Shown one piece after another: positions 16,313-23,929 of a stretch of DNA of 64,000 nt. Within the stretch, counting starts at the first letter, position 1. Every line of letters starts with the position of its first letter. A program made the position numbers and the translations under genes. A model generated the notes under the pieces. It was not told the origin of the DNA and did not search any database. It saw only the letters and a program-made list of their open reading frames with translations. Location of the stretch: the NCBI GenBank assembly GCA_036564135.1, contig DATCLC010000062.1:1-64000 (forward strand). Reading direction: 5' to 3'. This DNA is from RSA11 sp036564135 (GTDB lineage Bacteria; Actinomycetota; Thermoleophilia; Solirubrobacterales; 70-9).

Positions 16313-17011
16313 GTGCCACGGAGCCCGCGCACCCGCACCCTGGCGATGCTGCTCGCCGCCTTTTCCGTTGCGTTCGCTGCGGCGCTCGTGCTCGGCGCCT
16401 TCGACCGCAAGGACGAGGAGGCCGAGCCGGCGCCGGTCGCGGCGCCGGCGGAGGGCCCCATCCGGCCGCGCGCCGAGCCGCGCGGGGGGGAAACGGATAG
16501 GCCCGCCGAGCAGCCGAGCGCACAGCTCCCCGAGGAGGCGGCCGACGAGGGCGAGGGGCCCAGCGGCCCGCCGCCCGAGACCGACCCCGAGCGCGCCGCC
16601 GCCGACGCGTTCCGAGCCTTCGTGCGCGCTCTCGCGAGGCGCGACGCGGACGCGGTCTGCGCCGCCTTCGCCCCGGGGGCGCTGCGCGGCGTCGACTTCC
16701 CCGACCCCCGCGGCTCGTGCCCCGAGTCCGTCGCCGCCTCGCTCGGCTTCCGCGATCGCCGCGGCCTGCCCGTCTGGGACACCTCGCGCCTCGGCGGCCC
16801 GATCTCCGCGCGGGTCGACGGCGACGAGGCGCGCGTCGTCGCCACCGTCATCACCCGCTACGCCGACAACCGCGAGCCGTCGATCGAGGACGACGTCGCC
16901 TACCTCGAGCTCCGGGGCGACCGCTGGCTTTTGCGCCAGCCGAGCGCGACCTTCTACCGCGCGATCGGGGTGGCGGAGGTGCCGCCGTCGGTGCTGCAGG
17001 CGCCGGAGTAG
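16313..17011 (+). CDS. Membrane-anchored or secreted protein with small NTF2/SnoaL-like C-terminal domain
   Basis: Beginning at GTG 16313 the product is 232 residues: a basic N-terminus and one hydrophobic helix (LAMLLAAFSVAFAAALVLGAF, about 10-30, split here by a few residues from the start), then a Pro/Glu/Ala-rich linker (about 35-95), and a compact domain (about 98-232) beginning AADAFRAFVRALARRDADAVCAAF and ending in strand-rich sequence DVAYLELRGDRWLLRQPSATF. The last domain resembles NTF2-like or lumazine-like small cone folds seen in actinobacterial lipoproteins. No enzymatic residues are apparent. The gene diverges from transketolase. The open frame upstream of the GTG overlaps the transketolase gene and is not used. 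Confidence 0.7.
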   Translation: MPRSPRTRTLAMLLAAFSVAFAAALVLGAFDRKDEEAEPAPVAAPAEGPIRPRAEPRGGETDRPAEQPSAQLPEEAADEGEGPSGPPPETDPERAAADAFRAFVRALARRDADAVCAAFAPGALRGVDFPDPRGSCPESVAASLGFRDRRGLPVWDTSRLGGPISARVDGDEARVVATVITRYADNREPSIEDDVAYLELRGDRWLLRQPSATFYRAIGVAEVPPSVLQAPE

Positions 17012-17014
17012 GGG

Positions 17015-17082
17015 TAGCGCGGACGTCGGGATAGGCGGCGAATTGCGCGCGCGGTCGTTATCGCGGATTCGCGGTTCGGGAC
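17015..17082 (-). repeat. Partial inverted copy of a dispersed intergenic repeat
   Basis: On the minus strand this gap reads GCGAATCCGCGATAACGAC followed by a CGCGCG and CGCCGCC-rich tail ending in ATCCCGACG. That parallels GCGAGTCGGCGATAACGACG and the following CCGCC/GCCGCC stretch at 52818-52870, and also 36505-36570. It fills most of the space between a plus-strand stop (17011) and the minus-strand stop at 17091. Confidence 0.5.
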
Positions 17083-17090
17083 GGGCCGGG

Positions 17091-18500
17091 CTACAGGCGT
17101 TTCGAGATGATCCGCGCCCTCGGCTTGCGGCCCTTCAGCACGGTCACGTAGGCGCGCTTCTTGCCGAGCGCCGTGGTCCAGAGCGTCGGCCCCTTGCGGG
17201 AGAGGAGGCCGCGGTCGCCGCCGCCGATCCTGCGGAGACGGAGCTGGTCGCGCTTGCGCGTGTGGCGCACGTAGAGGATCCGCTTGCCGCCGAGGGAGGG
17301 GTTCGAGAGCCCGGCCGTGACCGAGCGGATCACGGTGCGCTTCCCTTTGCCCGGGCGGTAGACCACGATCCGGTTCGCGCTGCGTTTGGCGACCGCGAAC
17401 GCGGCGCGTGCTCCGTCGACGCTGGGCCTGCCGAGCTGCGCCTTGCGCCCGACCTTGGCGATCACGCGCTGCTTGCCCAGGCGCCCGCCGGCGCGCAGGC
17501 GCCGCCACCGGATCCGGTCGCGCCCGCTCTTTCGCACGCGCCAAGCGATAGCGCGCTTTGAGACCGCGACCGCGTCAGCGTTCGGCGCGGCGAAGCTCGC
17601 GACCTGGTCGCCGGAAGAGCGTCGCAGGATCACGATCTCGCCCGCGCGCCGCAGGGCGATGTACGGCCCGCCGATCGCGGGATCCTTGCCGGAGAGCTGG
17701 ACGGCCGGGCCCGCGCCCCGGCGCAACCAGGCGTCGCGGTCGCCCCTCTGGAAGACGAGGTCCCCGCCGGCGATAAAGGGGTCCGCCGCCCCGCTCACCC
17801 GCTTCACGTCCGCGGAGGCGACCCCGCCCGCGAGCAGCGCGGCGACGACCGCGAGCAGCGCCGCGTCGCCGAGCCGGATCCCTCGGTAGAGCTCGGGCCG
17901 CTCCGCCATCAGCGCGACGGCCCGCTGCCCGAGCTCGCGGTCGGCGATGGGCGCGAGCGCGACGATGGGCAGCGCGCGGCCGACCCCGAAGCCCAGGCCG
18001 ATCGCCAACCCCGTCCCCGGCTCGCCGATCGCGAGCGCGATCCCCGCGAGCGCCCAGACCCCGAAGCTCAGCACGAACGTCGTGAAGCCCAGGCCGAGCA
18101 GGACCCCGTACAGCGCGGCCGCGACCGGCATCGGCATCACCCGGCGCCAGTGTTCGGGGAGCTGGCGGCGGACCTGCGGCGCGATGCGCGCCCCGCGCGC
18201 CTCGGCCACGGCGGCGATCAGGGCGATAGCCGCCGCGATCGCGTAGGCGAGCGACCCACCCGCGCCGTGCACCACCTCGCCCACGAGCGCGAGGCCGCCG
18301 AAGGCAAGCAACGCCCCAGCGAGCGCGCCGGGCAGGAACGTCGCGCAGGCGGCGAGCGCGGTGGGCCGGCCGCCGGTGTGCCCGGTGGGGCCGATCGTCT
18401 CGACCATCGAGAACCCGCATGGCGACCAGGTGCCCGTCGCCCCGACGAGCAGCGCCGCCAGCGCGAGGACGATCTCGGTGGCGCCCAGCTCCATCAGCAC
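17091..18500 (-). CDS. MauF/CcdA-like membrane domain fused to a beta-propeller-like domain
   Basis: The 469-residue protein has about six or seven hydrophobic helices in residues 5-215. The first contains TWSPCGFSMVETIGP, resembling the SPC motif of CcdA/DsbD-type electron carriers; the second cysteine of CcdA is missing from the LGFTTFVLSFG segment. Residues about 230-469 are soluble and basic, with about six repeats of roughly 40 residues (DPAIGGPYIALRR, RPSVDGARAAFAV, NPSLGGKRILYVRH), a TolB-like propeller pattern. It is the last gene of an overlapping three-gene operon (7-nt overlap with the MauA-like gene). MauF of methylamine utilisation belongs to the DsbD/CcdA family, so it may deliver reductant for disulfides. 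A fused propeller is unusual and may mimic the MauB heavy chain; that is inference. Confidence 0.7.
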   Translation of the reverse strand: MLMELGATEIVLALAALLVGATGTWSPCGFSMVETIGPTGHTGGRPTALAACATFLPGALAGALLAFGGLALVGEVVHGAGGSLAYAIAAAIALIAAVAEARGARIAPQVRRQLPEHWRRVMPMPVAAALYGVLLGLGFTTFVLSFGVWALAGIALAIGEPGTGLAIGLGFGVGRALPIVALAPIADRELGQRAVALMAERPELYRGIRLGDAALLAVVAALLAGGVASADVKRVSGAADPFIAGGDLVFQRGDRDAWLRRGAGPAVQLSGKDPAIGGPYIALRRAGEIVILRRSSGDQVASFAAPNADAVAVSKRAIAWRVRKSGRDRIRWRRLRAGGRLGKQRVIAKVGRKAQLGRPSVDGARAAFAVAKRSANRIVVYRPGKGKRTVIRSVTAGLSNPSLGGKRILYVRHTRKRDQLRLRRIGGGDRGLLSRKGPTLWTTALGKKRAYVTVLKGRKPRARIISKRL

Positions 18501-19069
18501 GGCACCTTCGTCTGGAAGTACATGACGCAGAAGACCTTGCGGCCGGCGTAGCAGTAGCCCGTGAGCGCGGCGTCCCCGTTGATCCGCTTCCGCGAGTACG
18601 CGCAGCAGTCGACGAGCTTGCGCACGCGCCCGCCGCAGCAGCGGTACCAGGACCCGTCGACCCAGGTGCGGAAGCCGAAGCGCCGCTGCACTTCATCGCA
18701 CACCCTGGTCCGCGGGGCCGGGGGCAGCGGGCGCCCGTCCGGGTCGCGCATCACCTCGCCGTTCGGGTGGACCGGCTCGCCGCGCGAGTTGATCCGCCGC
18801 CCGAGGTTGTCCACGGGGTAGCCCTTCTCGTGCAGCGGGTAGCCCCGCGCGTCGATCCGCGGCAGTCCGGTCGGGTGCGGGCAGGAGCCGGTCGTGTAGA
18901 TGTGGCCGCAGAAGTGGTAGGCGTCCGCCTCGCCGGGCTCAACGGCCTTGCCGACCACGCCGCCAGCGGTCGCCGCCATGAGCGCCCCGCCCATCCGGGC
19001 CAGGAACCCGCGCCGCGACGTGTTGCCCGCGATCCCTTCCAGGGCTCGGCCGACGCGGTCCTCAGCCAC
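18494..19069 (-). CDS. MauA-like (methylamine dehydrogenase light chain-like) Tat-exported, Cys-rich protein
   Basis: The 191-residue protein has a twin-arginine signal (SRRGFLARMGG at 18-28, hydrophobic to 40). The mature part has ten cysteines (54, 63, 124, 144, 145, 155, 156, 173, 181, 191) and two Trp (W136, W141). The order TWVDGSWYRCC...VDCCAYS...GYCYAG...FC resembles the light chain of methylamine dehydrogenase, in which SWVAS, RDCCG and IIWCFG hold the TTQ tryptophans W57 and W108. Here W136 fits the first, but the second is replaced by Tyr172. Residues 70-115 carry a repeated xDxxGxP pattern not found in classical MauA. It sits between MauE-MauD and MauF-like genes, overlapping both. 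Family assignment rests on the cysteine pattern, Tat signal and context; catalysis by TTQ seems unlikely. Confidence 0.68.
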   Translation of the reverse strand: MAEDRVGRALEGIAGNTSRRGFLARMGGALMAATAGGVVGKAVEPGEADAYHFCGHIYTTGSCPHPTGLPRIDARGYPLHEKGYPVDNLGRRINSRGEPVHPNGEVMRDPDGRPLPPAPRTRVCDEVQRRFGFRTWVDGSWYRCCGGRVRKLVDCCAYSRKRINGDAALTGYCYAGRKVFCVMYFQTKVPC

Positions 19070-19949
19070 TGGCGACTGCCTCCGCGCGCCGTCGCTCGCC
19101 CGCCGCGAGGACGCTCTCGAGCTGCGCCAGGTTGTTGAAAGTTCCCTTCGCCAACACGGTTCCGTCAGCGTCGAGCGCGACAGCGAAAGGGCTACCCGGG
19201 ACGTTCAGCTCCAACCACACGTCCGAGTCGGCGACCTCGTCGAAGCGCCCCACCGCGACCGCGGGATGGGACGCCACCGAGTCGATCGCCGGGCCGAGGG
19301 CGGCACACACCGCGCAACCCTCCGACGTGAACACCGCGAGCCACAGCTCGGCGCTGGGCTTCGGCGGGATCCGCCGGATCACGTCGCTTTGCGATCCCAG
19401 CTCGGGCCCCTCCGACGGGATCTCAAGGGCGGACGTCGGTCCCACGCGCAGGCGCAGGAGCCCCACCTCGCGGGCGAGCGCGAGCACCGCCGCCGCGAGC
19501 GCAGCGACCGCGGCGAACGCGCCGATCAGCCCGAGGCCCAACCACTGTTCGGTCGAAAGCTCATCGGAGGGCAGCAGCGCGACTGCGACGAAGCCCGCCG
19601 CGAGCACGGCGTTGCGCGCCACCGCGGGCCAGCCGATCCGCGAGCGCGCCCCGAAGCAGGCGCAGGGCTCGCCGGCCCGGCCGCCCGCGATCGCCCCCGC
19701 GAGCGCGAGCCCGAACAGCGCCATCAGCGCCGCCCCGAGCCACGCCGCCTCGTCGGAGCCGGCGGCGACGCCGACCGCGAGCCCGGCCTCGACCAGAACC
19801 AGCGCGGCGAGGCCCGCGCGCGCCGCGGAGGGCGCGCGAAAGCCGAACGCAGCGAGGCCGTCGAGCGCGGCCCGCGGCCGCGCCAGCTTGGCGACCACCG
19901 CCGCGGCGAGCACGCCGGCGAGCGCCAGGCGCAGGCCCATCTCCACCAT
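19062..19949 (-). CDS. MauE-MauD fusion: DoxX-like membrane domain plus thioredoxin-like domain
   Basis: The 295-residue protein joins a MauE-type membrane domain (residues 1-160, four or five helices, with the conserved-looking CACFG at C96/C98) to a thioredoxin-like domain (about 195-285) with redox pair C212-AV-C215 and cis-Pro254 (GSPF). In methylotrophs MauE and MauD are separate proteins needed to form the six disulfides of the MADH light chain. Here they are one chain encoded directly upstream of a MauA-like Cys-rich gene, with an 8-nt overlap, which fits a dedicated disulfide-forming pathway. It follows nadA by 69 nt on the same strand. Other thioredoxin-DoxX fusions are possible, but the operon supports this reading. 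Confidence 0.75.
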   Translation of the reverse strand: MVEMGLRLALAGVLAAAVVAKLARPRAALDGLAAFGFRAPSAARAGLAALVLVEAGLAVGVAAGSDEAAWLGAALMALFGLALAGAIAGGRAGEPCACFGARSRIGWPAVARNAVLAAGFVAVALLPSDELSTEQWLGLGLIGAFAAVAALAAAVLALAREVGLLRLRVGPTSALEIPSEGPELGSQSDVIRRIPPKPSAELWLAVFTSEGCAVCAALGPAIDSVASHPAVAVGRFDEVADSDVWLELNVPGSPFAVALDADGTVLAKGTFNNLAQLESVLAAGERRRAEAVASG

Positions 19950-20018
19950 GCCGCGAAACTACCCGACTCGCTTGCGCGAGCGCACGCTCGCGCGCGAACC
20001 CGGTCGGTGAGGCCCCCG

Positions 20019-21050
20019 CTAGCCGATCGCGACCATGCGCTCGATCGGCAGGCGGGCGCGCTCGGCGATCTTTTGCGGGACCTTCACCTCGACCTTCATG
20101 TCCCGCAGTGAGTCGCGCAGCTTCGGCAGCGTGATCATCTTCATGTACTTGCAGAAGGCCATCCGGTTCGCCTCGATCAGGTTGGCCTGCGGCGCCGCCT
20201 GCTTGAGCGGGTAGAGCATCCCGTTCTCGGTCGCGACGATGAACTCGCCGCCGGGGTTGCGCTGGACGTGCTTGAGCATCCCCGACGTCGAGAGCATGTG
20301 CACGCCCTCGGGGTCGATGTCCCCGGCGGCCACGTACTCCATCGCCTGAGTCGCGCAGCCGCACTCCGGGTGGATGAGCAGCTCGGCGTTCGGGTTGAGC
20401 TCGCGGGTGCGCCGGATGTCGTCGGGCCGGATGCCCGCGTGCACGTGACACTCGCCGTCCCAGACGTGGAAGCGCGCGTAGCGCTCGGGGTCATCGACCA
20501 GCCCGGTCGCCCGCGCCACGTACGAGCCCAGCCACATGTCCGGGCCGAAGAGGATCTCGGTGTCCGCGCCATGCTCGCGCCAGATGTGCTCGACGACCTT
20601 CACGGCGTTCGACGAGGTGCAGCAGTAGTCGGTGAGCGCCTTCACCTCGGCCGAGGTGTTCACGTACATCACGACCACCGCGCCCGGGTGCTCCTCCTTC
20701 CAAGCGGCGAGCTGCTCCGCGGTGATCGAGTCCGAGAGCGAGCAGCCCGCGTTGGGGTCGGGGATGAGCACGGTCTTGTCGGGCGAGAGGATCGACGCGG
20801 TCTCCGCCATGAAGTGGACGCCGCAGAAGGCGATCACGTCGGCGTCTGTGGCGGCCGCCGCGCGCGAGAGCTGCAGCGAGTCGCCGGTGAAGTCGGCGAG
20901 GTCCTGCAGCTCGGGAAGCTGGTAGTTGTGGGCGAGGATGACCGCGTTGCGCTGCGCGGCGAGCTCGCGCACTTCGTCCGAGAGGCTCGCGATCTCCTCC
21001 GGGGCCAGCTCGGGTGTTGCGGGGGGTTGGAGTACCTGCAAATCCTGCAT
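20019..21050 (-). CDS. nadA: Quinolinate synthase NadA
   Basis: The 343-residue enzyme has the NadA signature throughout: ILAHNYQLPELQDLADFTGDS, FCGVHFMAETA, NPNAGC-type motif at C103 (AGCSLSDS), C230 in IHPEC and C300 in FCKYMKM, which should hold the [4Fe-4S] cluster. It condenses iminoaspartate with dihydroxyacetone phosphate to quinolinate in NAD synthesis. NadC, which uses its product, is at 27.6-28.5 kb in another operon. No nadB is present. It is divergent from fpg across a 121-bp gap. The mau-like genes follow on the same strand. Confidence 0.96.
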   Translation of the reverse strand: MQDLQVLQPPATPELAPEEIASLSDEVRELAAQRNAVILAHNYQLPELQDLADFTGDSLQLSRAAAATDADVIAFCGVHFMAETASILSPDKTVLIPDPNAGCSLSDSITAEQLAAWKEEHPGAVVVMYVNTSAEVKALTDYCCTSSNAVKVVEHIWREHGADTEILFGPDMWLGSYVARATGLVDDPERYARFHVWDGECHVHAGIRPDDIRRTRELNPNAELLIHPECGCATQAMEYVAAGDIDPEGVHMLSTSGMLKHVQRNPGGEFIVATENGMLYPLKQAAPQANLIEANRMAFCKYMKMITLPKLRDSLRDMKVEVKVPQKIAERARLPIERMVAIG

Positions 21051-21171
21051 GTCGGTAGGCCTTTCGGCCCCTGGCGAGGCCAGGTGGCAATCGCTCCTAT
21101 GTTCGCTGGCCCGTGCCGGTTCGGATGACCGGCCTCAAACCCGGCGAATGAACTGCGTCAAAGTTTAGTCC

Positions 21172-22041
21172 GTGCCCGAGCTTCCCGAGGTCGAGATCGT
21201 CGCCCGCCGCCTGGGCGCCCAGCTCGAGGGCGCCGAGGTCGAGTCCGCGCTGGCGCCCGGCATGGTCGCGCTGAAGACGATCGACCCACCGCTGTCGGCG
21301 CTCGCGGGCCGCACGATCACGGGCACGGGGCGCGTCGGCAAGATGCCGATCGTCCGCTTCAGCGACTCGCCCGCGGACGACTACGGCGAGCTCGAGCTGC
21401 TCGTCCACCTGATGTCCGCGGGGCGCCTGCAGGCCTTCGACAAGCGCGCCTCGCTCCGCGACCGGGCCTCGCGCGTGCTCATCCGGCTCGCCGACGGCCG
21501 CGAGCTGCGCCTCCGCGAGTTCGGCTCGAAGCAGCGCGCCTGGGCCAAGCTCCTGCGCGCCGGCGAGCTCGAGCGGGACGAGATCGTCGCCACCCTCGGG
21601 CCCGAGGCGTGGCCGGCGCCGCCGCTCGCAGACTTCGCGAAGGCGATCGACCAGCCGCGCCACCTCCACCCGCTGCTGCGCGACCAGCGCACGATCGCGG
21701 GCATCGGCAGGCAATGGGTCGACGAGATCCTCTGGGAGGCCAGGCTCTCGCCGTTCAAGAAGGGCTCGGAGCTCGACGCCGAGGAGATCGAGCGCCTGCA
21801 CGCCGCCCTCCACGTCCTCGGCGACGCGATCGACCACTACCAGGAGGTCATCGGCGACGAGCTGCCCAACAAGATGCCGCTGCCCCTCAAGGTGCACAAG
21901 CAGGAGGGCAAGCCCTGCCCGCGCTGCGGCGCGACCATCGAGGCCGTGTACTTCGCCGAGCATCAAACCAACTACTGCCCTGCCGAGCAGACCGGCGGCC
22001 GCGTGCTCAAGGACCGCCGCCTCTCGCGCCTGCTCAAGTGA
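21172..22041 (+). CDS. mutM: Formamidopyrimidine-DNA glycosylase (Fpg/MutM) with an incomplete zinc finger
   Basis: The 289-residue protein starts at GTG 21172 and begins MPELPEVE, with the catalytic Pro (after Met removal) and Glu. GKMPIVRF has the conserved Lys, and the helix-two-turn-helix follows (GIGRQWVDEILWEARLSP). The C-terminal zinc finger is C249-x2-C252-x16-C269-x2-E272: the fourth zinc Cys is Glu, although the DNA-binding QTGGRVLKDR that follows is intact. The enzyme removes 8-oxoguanine and related lesions. Fpg-like enzymes without zinc exist, but here three ligands remain. It is followed by an FHA gene after 25 nt. Confidence 0.92.
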   Translation: MPELPEVEIVARRLGAQLEGAEVESALAPGMVALKTIDPPLSALAGRTITGTGRVGKMPIVRFSDSPADDYGELELLVHLMSAGRLQAFDKRASLRDRASRVLIRLADGRELRLREFGSKQRAWAKLLRAGELERDEIVATLGPEAWPAPPLADFAKAIDQPRHLHPLLRDQRTIAGIGRQWVDEILWEARLSPFKKGSELDAEEIERLHAALHVLGDAIDHYQEVIGDELPNKMPLPLKVHKQEGKPCPRCGATIEAVYFAEHQTNYCPAEQTGGRVLKDRRLSRLLK

Positions 22042-22066
22042 GCCCGGCCCGGCTTAAGCTCACGCC

Positions 22067-22753
22067 ATGGCGGGCGCCACGGGACGCCTGACTCCCACCG
22101 AGCTCAAGCGCCGCATCGAGACTCAGCGGCGTGGACGTCCGTTCCTCGAGTACCGCGACGCGGACGGCGAACTCGTGCTGTTCGAGCTGCCCGACCGCGG
22201 CCGGCTGAGCGTCGGGCGCGACGCCGAGGCCGACGTGACGATCGCGGGCGACGAGCGGGTCTCGCGCCTGCACGCGGAGCTCGAGCGGATCGGCGGCGCC
22301 TGGGTGATCGCCGATGACGGCCTCTCACGCAACGGCACTTACGTGGGCGGCGAGCGCGTCGTCGCCCGGCGCCGGCTGCGCGACGGCGACGCGATCCTGG
22401 TCGGGGAGACGCTGATCGTCTTCCGGGACCCGCGGGAGTCGGGAACCGAGGGCACCGTCGCCGCCCGGGGCCCCTTCGACGCCGCCGACGTAACGCCCGC
22501 CCAGCGCCGCGTCTTGATCGCCCTCTGCCGCCCGTTCGCGACCGGCAGCGAGTTCGCCACCCCCGCGACAAACCGCGAGATCGCCGCCGAGCTCCACCTC
22601 ACCGTCGACGCGGTGAAGGCCCACATGCGCAACCTGTTCGAGCGCTTCGGGGTCGCCGAGCTGCCCCAGAACCGCAAGCGCGTGCGCCTCGCGGAGCTCG
22701 CGCTGCGCAGCGGCGTGGTGACCCCGCGCGATTTCGATCAAGGTGCCGGGTAG
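22067..22753 (+). CDS. FHA-domain protein with C-terminal HTH (LuxR-like)
   Basis: The 228-residue protein has an FHA domain (about 30-125) with phosphothreonine-binding loops GRDAEADVTI, SRLHAELERI and LSRNGTYVGG. A C-terminal segment (about 140-215; VTPAQRRVLIAL, TNREIAAELHLTVDAVKAHMRNLFERFGV) looks like the helix-turn-helix of LuxR/NarL regulators. It may bind a phosphorylated partner and then DNA. The Ser/Thr kinase at 25.7-27.6 kb is a possible partner. Its end overlaps the convergent secreted-protein gene by 16 nt. The fold call is strong; the signalling role is inferred. Confidence 0.85.
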   Translation: MAGATGRLTPTELKRRIETQRRGRPFLEYRDADGELVLFELPDRGRLSVGRDAEADVTIAGDERVSRLHAELERIGGAWVIADDGLSRNGTYVGGERVVARRRLRDGDAILVGETLIVFRDPRESGTEGTVAARGPFDAADVTPAQRRVLIALCRPFATGSEFATPATNREIAAELHLTVDAVKAHMRNLFERFGVAELPQNRKRVRLAELALRSGVVTPRDFDQGAG

Positions 22754-23856
22754 CGTTTCACCCGGAGCCCCCGCACGTTCTCGATGCGGACGGCGTCGCC
22801 CGGCTGCGGGTCGGCCCGCTTGGCCATCGCGCGAACCACCAGGTTGACGTAGAGCGGCACGGGCCGCCCGTCGCGCCGCGCCGCGCGCCGCATCCTCAGA
22901 ACGCCCACGCGCCTGATCGGGCACGGGGTCTGCGCCTGGGTGCAGTTGGAGCCGGCGATCTCGTTGAGCTCGCCGCCGAGCGAGGCGACCCTGCGGACGA
23001 ACGGGCCCGGGGCCCGGTCGCGCGGCGATTCGGCCAGGATGAGCTGCGAGCCGATCAGCGCCGGGTAGGGCAAGTGAGCGACGTGGCCGCGCGCGTGCGC
23101 GCTCACCTCCAGGCTCTCGCCGCGCTCGAGCCCGTCAAGTCGGACGGACAGGACCACGCGCTTGCGAAGGTCGGGCCGGACCGCCCGGTTGACCAGCCGC
23201 GCGCTGCTCGCCCGGGCGGCGAGCGGCCCCGCCCCGCCGCGCAGCCTGACCACGTTGATGCGGCCCTTGTCGTGCACGATCGAGCCGTCTGGGTCCTGGC
23301 TGCCGATCACCAGGCGCTCGCGCCCCGTCGCCCGCGGGCTCGCCGCCGCGACCAGCACCTTGATCCGGCAGCGCCGCGGGCGGCATGGGCGCCCGGGCCC
23401 GGCGGGCCGCAGCTCCGTCCAGCCGAGTGTCACCGGGCAGTGGTGCTGGCGGTCACCGGGGCGCTGGCGGCAGCGCTGGCGGTCGCGGTCGAGCACCCGC
23501 CGCCCGCCCGGGCCCGCGATCACGAGGCGCGTGGCGACCGTCGGGCTCCACCGGTGGGGGCGCCCCGCGCAGCGCTCGAGCCGCTTCGTGCAGTCCGTGG
23601 TCGTCTGCAGCTCGGCCGAGATGCGCAATCTGTCCGTCGCCCGCAGCCGCGGCAGCTCGGGCGGCGCCAGCACCATCGCCGTGTGCCAGCGTCGGATCCG
23701 CTTGCGGATCGGGATCGTGTCGATGCGCTCCGAGTAGTTGCCGCTCGTCGCCACCTTGGCCGAGCCCGGCGCCCGCTCCACGGAGGCGCCCTGGGCGCAG
23801 AGCGCGCCGCCGGCGGCAGTCGCGACGACGGCGAGAGCCAATGCTCGCCCCACCAT
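22738..23856 (-). CDS. Secreted or periplasmic hypothetical protein, Cys/Arg rich
   Basis: The 372-residue protein has a signal peptide (about 1-24, LALAVVATAAGGALCAQG). The mature part is Arg-rich with at least eight cysteines (for example TTTDCTKRLERCAG, HHCPVTLGW and SNCTQAQTPCP), suggesting disulfides. It has predicted beta strands without recognised domain motifs. The function is unknown. The 3' end overlaps the FHA gene on the opposite strand by 16 nt. It is 73 nt upstream of the start of nothing obvious: the next gene to the right (asparagine-synthase-like) ends at 23930 on the same strand. Confidence 0.7.
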   Translation of the reverse strand: MVGRALALAVVATAAGGALCAQGASVERAPGSAKVATSGNYSERIDTIPIRKRIRRWHTAMVLAPPELPRLRATDRLRISAELQTTTDCTKRLERCAGRPHRWSPTVATRLVIAGPGGRRVLDRDRQRCRQRPGDRQHHCPVTLGWTELRPAGPGRPCRPRRCRIKVLVAAASPRATGRERLVIGSQDPDGSIVHDKGRINVVRLRGGAGPLAARASSARLVNRAVRPDLRKRVVLSVRLDGLERGESLEVSAHARGHVAHLPYPALIGSQLILAESPRDRAPGPFVRRVASLGGELNEIAGSNCTQAQTPCPIRRVGVLRMRRAARRDGRPVPLYVNLVVRAMAKRADPQPGDAVRIENVRGLRVKRYPAP

Positions 23857-23929
23857 GGGCGCAACAGTGCGCGAGGCGCTCGGCTCCCGCCAGGCACCCT
23901 AGGTGGCGAATCGACTCCACCCTGGGACG

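Noticed and set aside
18494..19069. Calling the protein a genuine methylamine dehydrogenase light chain
   Set aside because: The second TTQ Trp is Tyr and MauG, amicyanin and a separate MauB are absent, so MADH activity is not supported.
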